From: Paraburkholderia phenazinium
GTDB lineage: Bacteria; Pseudomonadota; Gammaproteobacteria; Burkholderiales; Burkholderiaceae
Direction: 5' to 3'
Assembly (NCBI RefSeq): GCF_900141745.1
Contig: NZ_FSRM01000001.1
Location: forward strand, 3,224,001-3,288,000
Length of the DNA: 64,000 nucleotides
Notes under the pieces: generated by a model
Databases searched by the model: none
What the model saw: the letters and a program-made list of their open reading frames with translations, nothing else
Told to the model about the DNA's origin: nothing
In this document: piece after piece, positions 45,300-54,498 of the stretch
Numbering within the stretch: the first letter of the stretch is position 1
Layout of the letters: each line of letters begins with the position of its first letter
Program-made: the position numbers and the translations under genes

Positions 45300-46454
45300 T
45301 CAGATATTGCTCAGACGGCGCGCGCCTTCAATCAGCGTCGCGTCGTCCTTCGAAAAGCTGAGCCGGATCACGCCGGGGTCGGTGCCATCCGTGTAGAACG
45401 CGGACAGCGGAATCGTCGCAACGCGCGCGTCGCGGATCAGGCGCAACACGAAATCGCTATCGCGCTCGTCGGAGAAATGCCGGAAGCGCGCGAGCATGAA
45501 GAACGAGCCTTCGCTCGGTAACAGCTCGAAGCGCGAACCCGCGAGCTCGCGCGCAAGCAGGTCGCGCTTTGCCTGATAAAACGCGGACAACCCCAGATAG
45601 CTGTCGGCCTGTGCGAGGTGCTCAACGAACGCGAACTGCATCGGCGTGTCAGCCGAGAACACCATGAACTGATGGATCTTGCGGATCTCGTCCATCAATG
45701 CGGCAGGCGCGAAGCAGTAGCCGACGCGCCAGCCGGTCACGTGAAACGACTTGCCGAACGACGACACGATAACGCTGCGCTCCGCGAGCTCGCGATGCCG
45801 CGCCATGCTCTCGTGGCGCACACCGTCGAACACGATGTGCTCGTAGACCTCGTCGGACAGGATCACGATGTCGGTCTGCCGCGTGAGCCTCGCGAGCTGC
45901 TCGATGTCATGGGCCGAGAACACGGTCGCGGTCGGGTTGTGCGGCGTGTTGACGATGATCATCCGCGTGCGCGGCGTGATCGCGGCGGCGACCGCGTCCC
46001 AGTCGACGCGGAAGTCCGGCGCCGCGAGCTTGATGGCGACCGGCGTCGCGCCCTGCATCCGCACGATCGGCGCGTAGCTGTCGAACGACGGCTCGAAGTA
46101 GATCACCTCGTCGCCATGATGCACGAGCGCGCTGATCGCGGCATACAGCCCCTCGCTCGCACTCGCGATCACGGTGACTTCGGTCTGCGGATCGTAGCGC
46201 GCGCCGTACAGGCGCTCGGTCTTGTCGGCGAGCGCTTCGCGCAGCGCCCCGATGCCGGCCATCGGCGCGTACTGGTTGTGTCCGTTGCGCATCGCACGCG
46301 CCACGCCTTCGACAAGCGCCGGATCCGGCGCGAAGTTCGGTGCGCCCTGTGACAGGTTGAGCGCGTCGTGCTCGGACGCGAGCTGGCCGATCACGGTAAA
46401 GATCGTGGTGCCGACGTCGGGTAGCTTCGAACGGGGCGCGCTGGCGCTTCGCAT
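45300..46454 (-). CDS. Class I PLP aminotransferase, methionine aminotransferase (YbdL)-like
   Basis: A 384-residue fold-type I aminotransferase. PLP-site motifs: NTPHNPTATVF, ILSDEVYEHIVFDG and SSFGKSFHVTGWRVGY with the Schiff-base Lys. The opening GTTIFTVIGQLASEHDALNLSQGAPNF is typical of YbdL/kynurenine-aminotransferase-like enzymes, which convert methionine and other amino acids to 2-oxo acids. A strong GAGGAGG site precedes the ATG. It is first in a minus-strand order with the amino-acid binding protein and the FAD oxidase, suggesting amino-acid uptake followed by deamination. Confidence 0.9.
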   Translation of the reverse strand: MRSASAPRSKLPDVGTTIFTVIGQLASEHDALNLSQGAPNFAPDPALVEGVARAMRNGHNQYAPMAGIGALREALADKTERLYGARYDPQTEVTVIASASEGLYAAISALVHHGDEVIYFEPSFDSYAPIVRMQGATPVAIKLAAPDFRVDWDAVAAAITPRTRMIIVNTPHNPTATVFSAHDIEQLARLTRQTDIVILSDEVYEHIVFDGVRHESMARHRELAERSVIVSSFGKSFHVTGWRVGYCFAPAALMDEIRKIHQFMVFSADTPMQFAFVEHLAQADSYLGLSAFYQAKRDLLARELAGSRFELLPSEGSFFMLARFRHFSDERDSDFVLRLIRDARVATIPLSAFYTDGTDPGVIRLSFSKDDATLIEGARRLSNI

Positions 46455-46628
46455 GGGTCCTCCTCGGGGATCGGGTCCGGATGAACGCTTCCGTGCATCC
46501 GGGGTGTGCGGAGGAATTTAGCCCGAGCCGATATCAGCGGCCAATCGAAAGTTTGTCATGGCGTCCATGAGCGGATGTCATGGACTCAAAGCTCAAAGCG
46601 CCGGTGCAAGACACGGCGCATCGCCTGC

Positions 46629-47648
46629 TCACTCATTTGCACCGATTGGCGGCGGATAGTGATCTTCGTCGGCTTGCGATTCGCGGTTCTCGCGATCGAT
46701 CTGTGCGTCCGGCTGCAGCTGTTTCTTTTGTTGTTTCCGGAATACCCAGGCAGTCAGAATCGGCGTAAGCACGGCCGTCACGATCACCGATGCCGCCACC
46801 TGGATGGTTGCAGCCGGCGCGATCGCCGCATAGGAGTGGTCCGCCAGCGCGATCGCCTGCGGCGTGCCGGTTGCATTGCCTGCCGTGCTCGACGCGGCGG
46901 CGCCCGCCACGCCGGAGCCGCCCAGCAAACGGTCCGCGAAGATGCAGACGATGCCGGTCACGACAAAGACGGCCACGCCCAGCACGATGCCTGGCACACC
47001 TGCCGTAAATACCGCTTTGAGATTGATCCCCTGTCCAAGCGTGAAGGCCATGAACGGCACGATCAGCGGTTCATGCCTGCCAAAGAAATCACGCAGTTCG
47101 CTGTCGAGATTACCAAGAATCGCGCCGGCGAAAATCGGCGCGATAACCGATAGCATGGTCAGCCACGGGATATTGGCGAGGCCGGCGCCGACAAGGACGA
47201 TCATCGTCACGAACGGACCCGTCTCGATGCTTTGCGCGACATACGTGCCGGAATCTTCCTTGCTGCCAAAGGTGCTTGTCAGCGCGAGGAACATACCGCC
47301 ATTGGTGTCGTTCATGGCGGCCAGCACCGCGAGCGTGCTGAGTCCCAGAAAATTACCGTGAAAGAAATGCGAGATGGCGAGTGCAATCAGAACCGCGATA
47401 CCCACCTTCGAAAGCAGAATGCCGAAACCGCGTTTGAGCATGCCGGGGGCCGCTCGCAAGGTCATCTTGGTGCCGACCGTGAACAGATACATCGCAAGGA
47501 CAGTTGGATATCCCTGATTAGTCAGCGCCTGGGTAAAGCCGCCGATTTTTAAAGCGTTCGGACAGAATGTATTGATCAGCATGCCGATAAACAGCGGAAC
47601 CACCATTAGCCCGCCCGGCACCTTATTGATGAACTGGTAAATACGCAT
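46629..47648 (-). CDS. kdgT: 2-keto-3-deoxygluconate permease
   Basis: A 339-residue inner-membrane transporter of the KdgT family with about ten helices. The start is MRIYQFINKVPGGLMVVPLFIGMLINTFCP, followed by MYLFTVGTKMTL, AAMNDTNGGMFLALTSTFGS and PFMAFTLGQGINL. It imports 2-keto-3-deoxygluconate with protons. The C-terminal about 30 residues are a charged extension not typical of the family. ATG 47648 has CAGGAGA upstream. No other KDG-pathway gene lies nearby, so it stands alone, with an AT-rich repeat-containing region in front that may bind its regulator. Confidence 0.93.
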   Translation of the reverse strand: MRIYQFINKVPGGLMVVPLFIGMLINTFCPNALKIGGFTQALTNQGYPTVLAMYLFTVGTKMTLRAAPGMLKRGFGILLSKVGIAVLIALAISHFFHGNFLGLSTLAVLAAMNDTNGGMFLALTSTFGSKEDSGTYVAQSIETGPFVTMIVLVGAGLANIPWLTMLSVIAPIFAGAILGNLDSELRDFFGRHEPLIVPFMAFTLGQGINLKAVFTAGVPGIVLGVAVFVVTGIVCIFADRLLGGSGVAGAAASSTAGNATGTPQAIALADHSYAAIAPAATIQVAASVIVTAVLTPILTAWVFRKQQKKQLQPDAQIDRENRESQADEDHYPPPIGANE

Positions 47649-47707
47649 GCTTACCGTCTCCTGGGTACACCGCGTTGTCCCTGACTACATGATCGTTATC
47701 CGTTGCA

Positions 47708-47729
47708 TTTTGAATTCAATATTTTGAAT
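47708..47729. promoter_or_regulatory. Repeat cluster upstream of kdgT, candidate operator
   Basis: TTTTGAAT occurs twice (47708-47715 and 47722-47729). The second copy is also the right half of ATTCAA-TATT-TTGAAT (47714-47729). It sits 60-80 bases upstream of the kdgT start in an AT-rich stretch. Confidence 0.45.
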
Positions 47730-47907
47730 ATATTAGGCGAATAAACTGACGCTGCGGTATCACGTAAACCCTGCGCGTACCCGTGAGAATAAGAGCAAAG
47801 CGATGAGCGTGCACCGCGCTATTGCGGTCGCCATGATGCGCAAAGGGGAATGCCGCCGCGACGAGGATCGGGCGGCTCCATGCGGCAGGCGGTGGCGGTG
47901 ACTTACG

Positions 47908-47930
47908 CGCGGGAATTTCAAAGTCCCGCG
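47908..47930 (-). terminator. Hairpin downstream of the chemoreceptor gene
   Basis: CGCGGGA (47908-47914) and TCCCGCG (47924-47930) enclose nine bases, just past the chemoreceptor stop. No clear T-run follows, so termination is only a guess. Confidence 0.4.
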
Positions 47931-47940
47931 AAATCCGGAC

Positions 47941-49689
47941 TCAGAATTTCTCCCAGTCCGCAGCACTGGTATCCGCCACGATGGCCGTCGGCCTGTCTGC
48001 GGCGGCGGCAGGTGACGGCTTTGCCTTCGTTGTACGGGCTGGCGGCGTGCGAACGGCCACCGCAGGCCGGCGTGATGCGCTTTGCGAGGCAATGTGCGGA
48101 GCCACGGCTCGCGACACCGTCGAAGTGCCCGTCTCGGCGACCCTGAACACCGCTACTGCGTCGCTGAGTGTGCGAGCCTGTCCAGCCATCGATTGCGCAG
48201 CGGCCGACGCTTCTTCGACCAATGCCGCGTTCTGCTGGGTCACCTCGTCCATCTGCGCGACGGCCAGGTTGACCTGATCGATGCCCACGCTCTGCTCGGC
48301 TGAAGCCGCCGCGATCTCGTTCATGATCGAACTCACGCGTGCGATCGACTGGACGATCTCGGTAATCGTCGTGCCTGACTGGTCGACCAGCTCGGAGCCC
48401 GACTGCACCCGGGAGGTCGACTCGGCGATCAATCCTTTGATCTCCTTGGCGGCGCCGGCGCTGCGCTGCGCGAGCGCACGCACCTCGCTCGCGACCACCG
48501 CGAAGCCACGTCCCTGCTCGCCCGCGCGGGCGGCTTCCACCGCTGCGTTCAACGCCAGAATATTGGTCTGAAAGGCGATGCCTTCGATCACCCCGACGAT
48601 GTCGGCGATCTTGTGCGAATCACCGACGATGTTCTGCATCGTGCCCACCACCTGCTGCGTCAGCTCACCGCCTTTCACGGCCAGCCCGGATGCGCTCTGC
48701 GCGAGCTGGCTCGCCTGCCTGGCGTTCTCCGCGGTCTGTTTGACCGTCGAGGTCAGTTCTTCGATGCTCGCAGCCGTTTGCTCGAGCGATGCTGCCTGCT
48801 CTTCCGTGCGTTGCGACAGGTCGGCGTTGCCCGCGGCAATTTCGTTCACCCCAACATTGATCGATTCGGTGCCACCCCGCACGGAGGTGATCGCTGCACG
48901 CAGCGAATCCTGCATCTTCTGCAACGCGGCCGTGAGCTTGCTCATCTCGTTGGCGCCCGTCGCGACGATCCGGCCCGTCAGGTCGCCCTCGGCGATACGG
49001 TTGAAATACCCGATCGCCGCGTTGACCGGATCGACGATCGCGCGCATCAGCATCATGCGGCCGCCCAAGGCGAGCAGCAGTGCGGCTACGAGACCGGCGG
49101 CGACCGTCACGCTGACCATGTGGAAGCGGTTTTCCGCATCCTGGTAGCGACGCGCACCGCGATCGAGTTGCGCATTGATGAGCGCCGCCATCGCCGTCGA
49201 ATACACGTTGAACAGTTTTGGCATGACGTGCGCCTGAAGTTGCACGAAGGCTTGCGTGTCGCCGGATTTGATCGCGGCGAGAGCTGGCTCCAGGCCCTGA
49301 TGCAGGAACGCGGCACGCTTGTCCTGCATGTCCTTGACGAGGGCCTGCTCCTCATCGCCATGGCCTGCATGGCTCAAATAGTGCGACAGGTAATCGTTGG
49401 AGGCCTGCAGGTAGGTACTTAAGCGGCCCAGCACGGCGTCCTGGCCAGCCTGATCCTTCAGTTCGGCAAGCGACGCGTAGGTCGCAAGCGCGAGCCGTGC
49501 GTTCAGCAACTTGACGGAATCGCCCTCGAGGTCAGCCACGGCAGGCGTATCGACGGTGTACATCTGGCGCAAGGATTCATTGCCATCACGCATTGATAAA
49601 AGCCCGACCGCAGCCCCTACCGCCAGCAGGATCCCGAACAACGCGATCATAAGGTTAAGGCTGGCGCGAATCGACAGGTTTTTCAACAT
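47941..49689 (-). CDS. Methyl-accepting chemotaxis protein with four-helix-bundle sensor
   Basis: A 582-residue transmembrane chemoreceptor. TM1 (residues about 8-30), a periplasmic helical-bundle ligand domain about 35-185, TM2 about 190-210, HAMP about 212-265, and a long cytosolic coiled coil with the signalling tip [43 protein letters not shown]. The C-terminus ends in DWEKF, matching the xWxxF tether that recruits CheR/CheB. It sends ligand signals to CheA/CheW. ATG 49689 has GGGGGAC upstream and starts the conserved [13 protein letters not shown] sigma-28-like promoter lies 48 bases upstream, tying it to the flagellar regulon. Confidence 0.95.
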   Translation of the reverse strand: MLKNLSIRASLNLMIALFGILLAVGAAVGLLSMRDGNESLRQMYTVDTPAVADLEGDSVKLLNARLALATYASLAELKDQAGQDAVLGRLSTYLQASNDYLSHYLSHAGHGDEEQALVKDMQDKRAAFLHQGLEPALAAIKSGDTQAFVQLQAHVMPKLFNVYSTAMAALINAQLDRGARRYQDAENRFHMVSVTVAAGLVAALLLALGGRMMLMRAIVDPVNAAIGYFNRIAEGDLTGRIVATGANEMSKLTAALQKMQDSLRAAITSVRGGTESINVGVNEIAAGNADLSQRTEEQAASLEQTAASIEELTSTVKQTAENARQASQLAQSASGLAVKGGELTQQVVGTMQNIVGDSHKIADIVGVIEGIAFQTNILALNAAVEAARAGEQGRGFAVVASEVRALAQRSAGAAKEIKGLIAESTSRVQSGSELVDQSGTTITEIVQSIARVSSIMNEIAAASAEQSVGIDQVNLAVAQMDEVTQQNAALVEEASAAAQSMAGQARTLSDAVAVFRVAETGTSTVSRAVAPHIASQSASRRPAVAVRTPPARTTKAKPSPAAAADRPTAIVADTSAADWEKF

Positions 49690-50144
49690 GCTTTTTGTCC
49701 CCCGGCAGATGTGGTCTCTATCTACTTGTCCTATGTATATCGGGTTGAAATGGCCGAACTTTAATCGAAATGGCCCCACAGCCGATGTTCAATCGTTTTC
49801 TTTTTCTCGTTCGTATTTTATGAACATCGAATAGAGCTGAACAAACACAAGCTTCGGATATGGAGCGCGCTTGCCACTTCGCTGGAGCCGTCGGGGCGGA
49901 CAGGTTGCGGTGGCGTGAAGAATCCGGGCAGCTGCAAAGAACGGGGAGCTAAAGCCCGCCTACAGGGCGCCGTACACGGCTGACTGTGCGCCAACCAACA
50001 GTTCACGTGTTAGCGGCTGGTTAGGATCAGTTGCAAAGCCGTTTTGTCCATCACAACGATGGCGACTTTGGTCGTGCAGTAGATGCAATTGCCATCCCGC
50101 GGTCAACCCGCAGGCATTCTTCTCCGCTCCAAAGGATCGACAGC
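49690..50144. other. Divergent spacer between chemoreceptor and acyltransferase
   Basis: No gene recognised. It contains the sigma-28-like promoter for the chemoreceptor (49737-49763). The remainder, toward 50144, has no clear promoter for the acyltransferase. Confidence 0.5.
49737..49763 (-). promoter_or_regulatory. Sigma-28 (FliA)-type promoter of the chemoreceptor gene
   Basis: Read on the minus strand: TAAAGTTC, 11 bases, CCCGATAT. The FliA consensus is TAAAGTTT-N11-GCCGATAA, so 13 of 16 positions match with exact spacing. It ends 47 bases before the start codon. Confidence 0.85.
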
Positions 50145-51311
50145 ATGACGGCCACCCAACCCGCCAGCATCCTCTCTGAAAGCAACACCGAAGGCGAAAA
50201 ATCACGGAGCAAAATATTAGGTCTCGAATGCATACGATTTGTATCTGCACTCGCGATTCTTGTCTGGCATTACAAACACTTTTCATATCTTGGCAGCGAG
50301 CCCGTTGAATTTTCGCCGTCGACCCAACCGCTCTATTCTTTATTGCTCCCGATATATCGATATGGATACCTTGGGGTCCAGATATTCTGGTGCATAAGCG
50401 GCTATATTTTCTTCTGGAAATACGGTGAGGCGATAGCAACGGGATCGATTTCAGGATGGAATTTCTTTGTCTACAGACTATCCCGCCTTTATCCTCTCCA
50501 CTTCGTCACCCTTCTGGCTGTAGCGCTTCTGCAGTACGCTTACTTCCGGAAAAGCGGCGTTTATTTTGTTTATCAGAACAATAATTTTAGGGAATTCTTT
50601 CTCCAGATCTTCATGGCGAGCAGCTGGATCGGTACGGCTCCAGTTGGATTTAACGGTCCGATCTGGTCGATTTCAGTGGAAATCTTGATATATTTTATAT
50701 TCTATGCATTTTTGCGAATTTTTTTAAATAACATCTTTCTCTCTGGAATGGTGGTGGTTGCAACTGCCGTTGCAATGGGCTTCGGCGTGTCAAGCCCAGT
50801 ACTTCAGTGCCTGGCCCTGTTCTATGCCGGCGGGGTGCTGACGATGGCGGGTCCGTTTATGCGGAGACACCGAACGGCGGCGGGAGCTTCTTTTTTTGTG
50901 GTCATTGCAATGATAGCCGGTTGGCATTTCCTTAACAGCAGACCCGAACTTGAAATTCAGCCAAAATTTTTCCTGATGGCGGCAACCCTATCCTGCGTAT
51001 ATTTTATGTCGGAATATTTCAATCCTCCGGCGAGGATTCGCGGCGCTATTGAAACAGCGGGGAATATGACATATTCCAGCTATCTGCTTCACTTCCCTAT
51101 CCAGCTATGCATTATGCTGGTCTGTCGCGAAACTGGCGTGGCTGTGCCCTATTGGAGCGTCTGGTTCTTTCTCGGGTTTATTGCCGTAACCCTGGTGTCT
51201 TCAAAATATGCTTTCGCGATGATTGAAAGACCTGCCCAGGCATTCATACGAAGACGGCTAGCGAGTCACCATAGAATTAAACCCATGCAAGCCGAAGATG
51301 CACCAATATGA
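50145..51311 (+). CDS. Acyltransferase-3 family protein in an AT-rich segment
   Basis: A 388-residue membrane O-acyltransferase. The family start is ILGLECIRFVSALAILVWHYKHF (active-site His), then GYLGVQIFWCISGYIFFWKYGE and about ten helices. It could acylate lipopolysaccharide or a surface glycan. ATG 50145 has AAAGGA upstream. Its codon use is unlike all its neighbours: AT-ending codons, ATA and TTT/TTA runs are common (for example near 50690-50740). This suggests recent acquisition. It converges with the ClC gene at only 20 bases distance, and no transposon or integrase is near. Confidence 0.87.
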   Translation: MTATQPASILSESNTEGEKSRSKILGLECIRFVSALAILVWHYKHFSYLGSEPVEFSPSTQPLYSLLLPIYRYGYLGVQIFWCISGYIFFWKYGEAIATGSISGWNFFVYRLSRLYPLHFVTLLAVALLQYAYFRKSGVYFVYQNNNFREFFLQIFMASSWIGTAPVGFNGPIWSISVEILIYFIFYAFLRIFLNNIFLSGMVVVATAVAMGFGVSSPVLQCLALFYAGGVLTMAGPFMRRHRTAAGASFFVVIAMIAGWHFLNSRPELEIQPKFFLMAATLSCVYFMSEYFNPPARIRGAIETAGNMTYSSYLLHFPIQLCIMLVCRETGVAVPYWSVWFFLGFIAVTLVSSKYAFAMIERPAQAFIRRRLASHHRIKPMQAEDAPI

Positions 51312-51331
51312 GCTGGGCGGTATCTACCCCC

Positions 51332-52684
51332 TTAGCCCTCGCCCGCCGACCTCGCCATCACCGCGCCCGCCGGCTTCGCCGACGCCGCGGCCGGCACGTT
51401 GCGCGCCGCCCATACGGTCGCCAGCAGCTTGAAGGTCGACACGGAGCCAGCCACCGCGAGCAGGATGGGAACAAGAAAGTCATGGCTCACACGAGTGAAC
51501 TCGAGAATCAGCACGACCGCCGTCAACGGCATCTGCATCGATGCGGCCAGAAACGCCCCCGCGCCGACAATCGCAAAAGCCCCCGAAGACGTGCCCGGCC
51601 AGATCATGTTCCATATCCCGCCAAGCACGATCGCGAGCAATGCGCCGTTCGCGAGCCCCGGCGTCAGCAGACCGCCTTCGGCACCGGCACGCAGACTGCC
51701 GGCTGTTATAGCAACCTTCAGAACCAGCAGTACGGCCGCCAGCCCGATGGTCAGCTCGCTATTGAACGACAGACCCGCCGGGCCCTTGCCATTGCCGAGC
51801 AATTGCGGAAACTCAATGGCCAGCACACCGATGATGGCAAAGTTGATGAGCGCCAGAACCGGCAGTCGCCAGTCCTTCGGCGCATGAGCGCGGGCGCGGG
51901 TGGTCAGTTGCGTGAAGCCCCACGCCGCCAGCCCGAAAATGGGACCGCACAGCGCCGACCAGACGACCAGAGGCGTGCTCAGCAGCAGCTGCGGAACCGA
52001 ATACTGATGCTCATCGCCCAGACCGATCCAGGCGACCACGGCGGCAATCGAAGACGTCGCCAACGCCGGCACCAACGCGGCCCAGCCGAACGTGCCCAGC
52101 AACACTTCGAGCACGAACACCGCGCCGCCTAACGGTACGTTATAGACGGCAGCCAGCCCCGCCCCGGCCCCGCACGCCACCATGATGCGGCTTTCGGCAA
52201 CCGTCAGCCCCGCGCGATGCGACAGCCAGCCGGCCCACACCGAGCCGATCTCGCGTGGCGCCACCTCGCGGCCAAGCGGCGAGCCCAGCGCGACCGTCAC
52301 GATCTGCAGCACGGCATGAATCACCGTGCTGACGACAGGCATACGCGGATCTTCCGATTTGACCGCCTTCTTGATGCTGACGAGCGGACGCCCGTAGCGA
52401 TACAGCGCCCACCAGCCGAGACCGGCGACAAGGCCGCAGACGACCATCACCAGCACTCGCCGTTCGGGCGCCGCGCCGCTCACGCCGCTCAGGAAGCTCT
52501 CGTTGCTGATGACGTGCTCGAGGCTGTAGCCAAACGCAACGTGCTGGATCCAGTGCAGCAACAGCGCCAGCGACATGCCGCCGAGACCTGCGCCGACGCC
52601 GGTGAGCAAGGTCACGCTGACAAGCACGGCGAACGGGCTTCGGTGATCAGCCGCAGGCTCGGAGGGGATCGGTCTGGTGGACAT
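51332..52684 (-). CDS. ClC-family chloride channel/transporter
   Basis: A 450-residue protein of the voltage-gated chloride channel fold with about 10-12 helices. Motifs: GSPLGREVAPREIGSVWAG (the GREGP-like anion-binding loop, here GREVAP), ACGAGAGLAAVYNVPLGGAVFVLEV and GAGAFLAASMQMPLTAVVLILEFT. The N-terminal GSGIP motif is not obvious and the loop differs from GREGP, so transport stoichiometry and selectivity may differ from E. coli ClcA. Nothing nearby explains a specific role; acid resistance or ion balance are the usual ones. Confidence 0.92.
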   Translation of the reverse strand: MSTRPIPSEPAADHRSPFAVLVSVTLLTGVGAGLGGMSLALLLHWIQHVAFGYSLEHVISNESFLSGVSGAAPERRVLVMVVCGLVAGLGWWALYRYGRPLVSIKKAVKSEDPRMPVVSTVIHAVLQIVTVALGSPLGREVAPREIGSVWAGWLSHRAGLTVAESRIMVACGAGAGLAAVYNVPLGGAVFVLEVLLGTFGWAALVPALATSSIAAVVAWIGLGDEHQYSVPQLLLSTPLVVWSALCGPIFGLAAWGFTQLTTRARAHAPKDWRLPVLALINFAIIGVLAIEFPQLLGNGKGPAGLSFNSELTIGLAAVLLVLKVAITAGSLRAGAEGGLLTPGLANGALLAIVLGGIWNMIWPGTSSGAFAIVGAGAFLAASMQMPLTAVVLILEFTRVSHDFLVPILLAVAGSVSTFKLLATVWAARNVPAAASAKPAGAVMARSAGEG

Positions 52685-52772
52685 GGTGAGAGCAATGATA
52701 GGAGCTATTTTCGGATGCCGTCATCGTATGCCGCACCACAGCATGAGGCAAATTTATTTTTATAATTTATTG

Positions 52773-52787
52773 ATTCATTTTATGAAT
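52773..52787. promoter_or_regulatory. Inverted repeat upstream of the MFS gene
   Basis: ATTCAT-TTT-ATGAAT lies in a strongly AT-rich stretch (52750-52790) between the divergent ClC and MFS genes, about 190 bases before the MFS start. It could be an operator; no regulator is adjacent. Confidence 0.4.
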
Positions 52788-52975
52788 ATATCTATAGCCA
52801 GCACGCGCTCGGGGACGTGCAGACATTAGGGACATCTACTGAGAAACCGCATTTCAAGCATGCAGACGCTTAACCGTCGGCGTACACTCCCTGCGAGCCC
52901 GCTGCACGGGGCGCGCGGGTCGCCTTGCGATCCGCCGTAAGGCACGGGTTGTTCGGAGACTTGGAGAAAAAACAC

Positions 52976-54193
52976 ATGAGTTGGACTCGGGAACAGAAAA
53001 ACGTCACTATCGCCGCCTATCTCGGGTGGACGCTCGATGCATTCGATTTCTTTCTGATGGTGTTCATCCTGAAAGATATCGCGAGCGAATTCGGTACGGA
53101 CGTCAAAACCGTAGCCTTTGGCATCACGTTGAGTCTCATGATGCGCCCAGTCGGCGCACTCATCTTTGGCTGGCTCGCCGATAAATTCGGCCGCCGCCCC
53201 ACGCTGATGGTCAACATCGCGTGCTATTCGTTGCTTGAACTGCTGTCCGGCTTCTCCCCCAACCTCACCACACTGCTCGTGCTGCGCGCGCTGTTCGGTA
53301 TCGCCATGGGCGGCGAATGGGGCGTGGGCGGCGCACTGACCATGGAAACCGTGCCGGCCAAATCGCGCGGCATCGTCTCCGGTCTGCTGCAGGCCGGTTA
53401 TCCCAGCGGCTATCTGCTCGCCTCGGTCGTGTTCGGCGTGCTGTATCAATACATCGGCTGGCGCGGCATGTTCATGGTCGGCGTGCTGCCTGCACTGCTG
53501 GTGCTTTATGTGCGCGCGCACGTGCCTGAGTCGCCGGCGTTCAAAACGCTGGAAAAGCGCGCAAGGCCAGGGCTGCTTGCAACGCTGAAGAAGAACGTCA
53601 CGCTGTCGATCTACTCGATCATCCTGATGACCGCGTTCAATTTCTTCTCGCACGGCTCACAGGATCTGTACCCAACCTTCCTGCGCGAACAGCATCATTT
53701 CGATGCGCATACGGTCTCGCTGATCTCCATCGTGCTGAATATCGGCGCGATCTGCGGGGGCCTCTTCTTCGGCTTCTTCTCCGAGAAAATCGGCCGCAAG
53801 CGCGCGATCTTTATCGCAGCACTGATCGCACTGCCGGTTCTGCCGCTGTGGGCGTTCTCGACCACGCCGGTGCTACTGGCGGTCGGCGCGTTCCTGATGC
53901 AGATTTCGGTGCAAGGCGCCTGGGGTGTGATCCCGGTCCACCTGAACGAAATCTCGCCGGATGAAATCCGCGCCACCTTCCCGGGCCTCGTGTACCAGCT
54001 CGGCAACCTGCTCGCTTCGGTCAACGCGCCGCTGCAGGCAGGCCTCGCCGAGAAACACGGCAACAACTATGCGCTCGTCATGGCCGTGGTGATCGGTATC
54101 GTCGCCGTGGCAATTGCGGTACTTATTCCGTTTAGTCGTGAACGTCGAGGCATAGATATGACACAATCTGCCAAAGAGGTTGCAGCGGTTTAG
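52976..54193 (+). CDS. MFS transporter, metabolite:H+ symporter (lactate/sialate-like)
   Basis: A 405-residue major facilitator with 12 helices. The N-terminal WTREQKNVTIAAYLGWTLDAFDFFLMVFILKDIA has the LDAFD motif of carboxylate/sialate:H+ symporters. GWLADKFGRRPTLM is the loop 2-3 motif, and GIAMGGEWGVGGALTMETVP follows. Likely substrates are lactate, pyruvate or similar monocarboxylates. ATG 52976 is nine bases after GGAG. The gene stands alone: an AT-rich region precedes it and strong tandem terminators follow, so it is a single-gene unit. Confidence 0.92.
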   Translation: MSWTREQKNVTIAAYLGWTLDAFDFFLMVFILKDIASEFGTDVKTVAFGITLSLMMRPVGALIFGWLADKFGRRPTLMVNIACYSLLELLSGFSPNLTTLLVLRALFGIAMGGEWGVGGALTMETVPAKSRGIVSGLLQAGYPSGYLLASVVFGVLYQYIGWRGMFMVGVLPALLVLYVRAHVPESPAFKTLEKRARPGLLATLKKNVTLSIYSIILMTAFNFFSHGSQDLYPTFLREQHHFDAHTVSLISIVLNIGAICGGLFFGFFSEKIGRKRAIFIAALIALPVLPLWAFSTTPVLLAVGAFLMQISVQGAWGVIPVHLNEISPDEIRATFPGLVYQLGNLLASVNAPLQAGLAEKHGNNYALVMAVVIGIVAVAIAVLIPFSRERRGIDMTQSAKEVAAV

Positions 54194-54266
54194 TATCAGC
54201 AGCACCGAAAGACGCGAAACACACTTATAGGCGGCCCCAGGCCGCCACGCCAGGCAGTACCCGCGA

Positions 54267-54300
54267 GGCCGTTCCGATTGCTATCGGAACGGCCTTTTTT
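54267..54300 (+). terminator. Intrinsic terminator after the MFS gene
   Basis: GGCCGTTCCGAT (54267-54278) and ATCGGAACGGCC (54283-54294), loop TGCT, followed by six T: a perfect 12-bp stem. Confidence 0.93.
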
Positions 54301-54346
54301 ATTCGGCAACCGGAACAGCAACCGTGCGGTGTCCGAAGCATTTGAT

Positions 54347-54367
54347 GCACCGCAGCGGTGCTTTTTT
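54347..54367 (+). terminator. Second hairpin with T-run upstream of the TetR gene
   Basis: GCACCGC-A-GCGGTGC (54347-54361) followed by six T. It stands in tandem with the stronger terminator 50 bases earlier, insulating the fatty-acid operon from read-through. Confidence 0.7.
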
Positions 54368-54437
54368 AGAGGAGTCCGTCCATAGAGAGCCCTTGCCCGA
54401 TGATCCATAACCTTCTTATCCTGAAAAAAACGCGCGT

Positions 54438-54455
54438 TTCAAATGCGCATTTGAA
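54438..54455. promoter_or_regulatory. Perfect 18-bp palindrome, candidate PsrA-type operator
   Basis: TTCAAATGCGCATTTGAA is identical to its reverse complement. It lies 43 bases before the start of the PsrA-like repressor gene. Its TTTGAA half-sites resemble those of fatty-acid-responsive TetR regulators. Autoregulation of the operon is the likely role. Confidence 0.8.
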
Positions 54456-54498
54456 TCGCTTGTTTGCGGCCGGGCAACCGGTAATTGGGAGACGCAAC

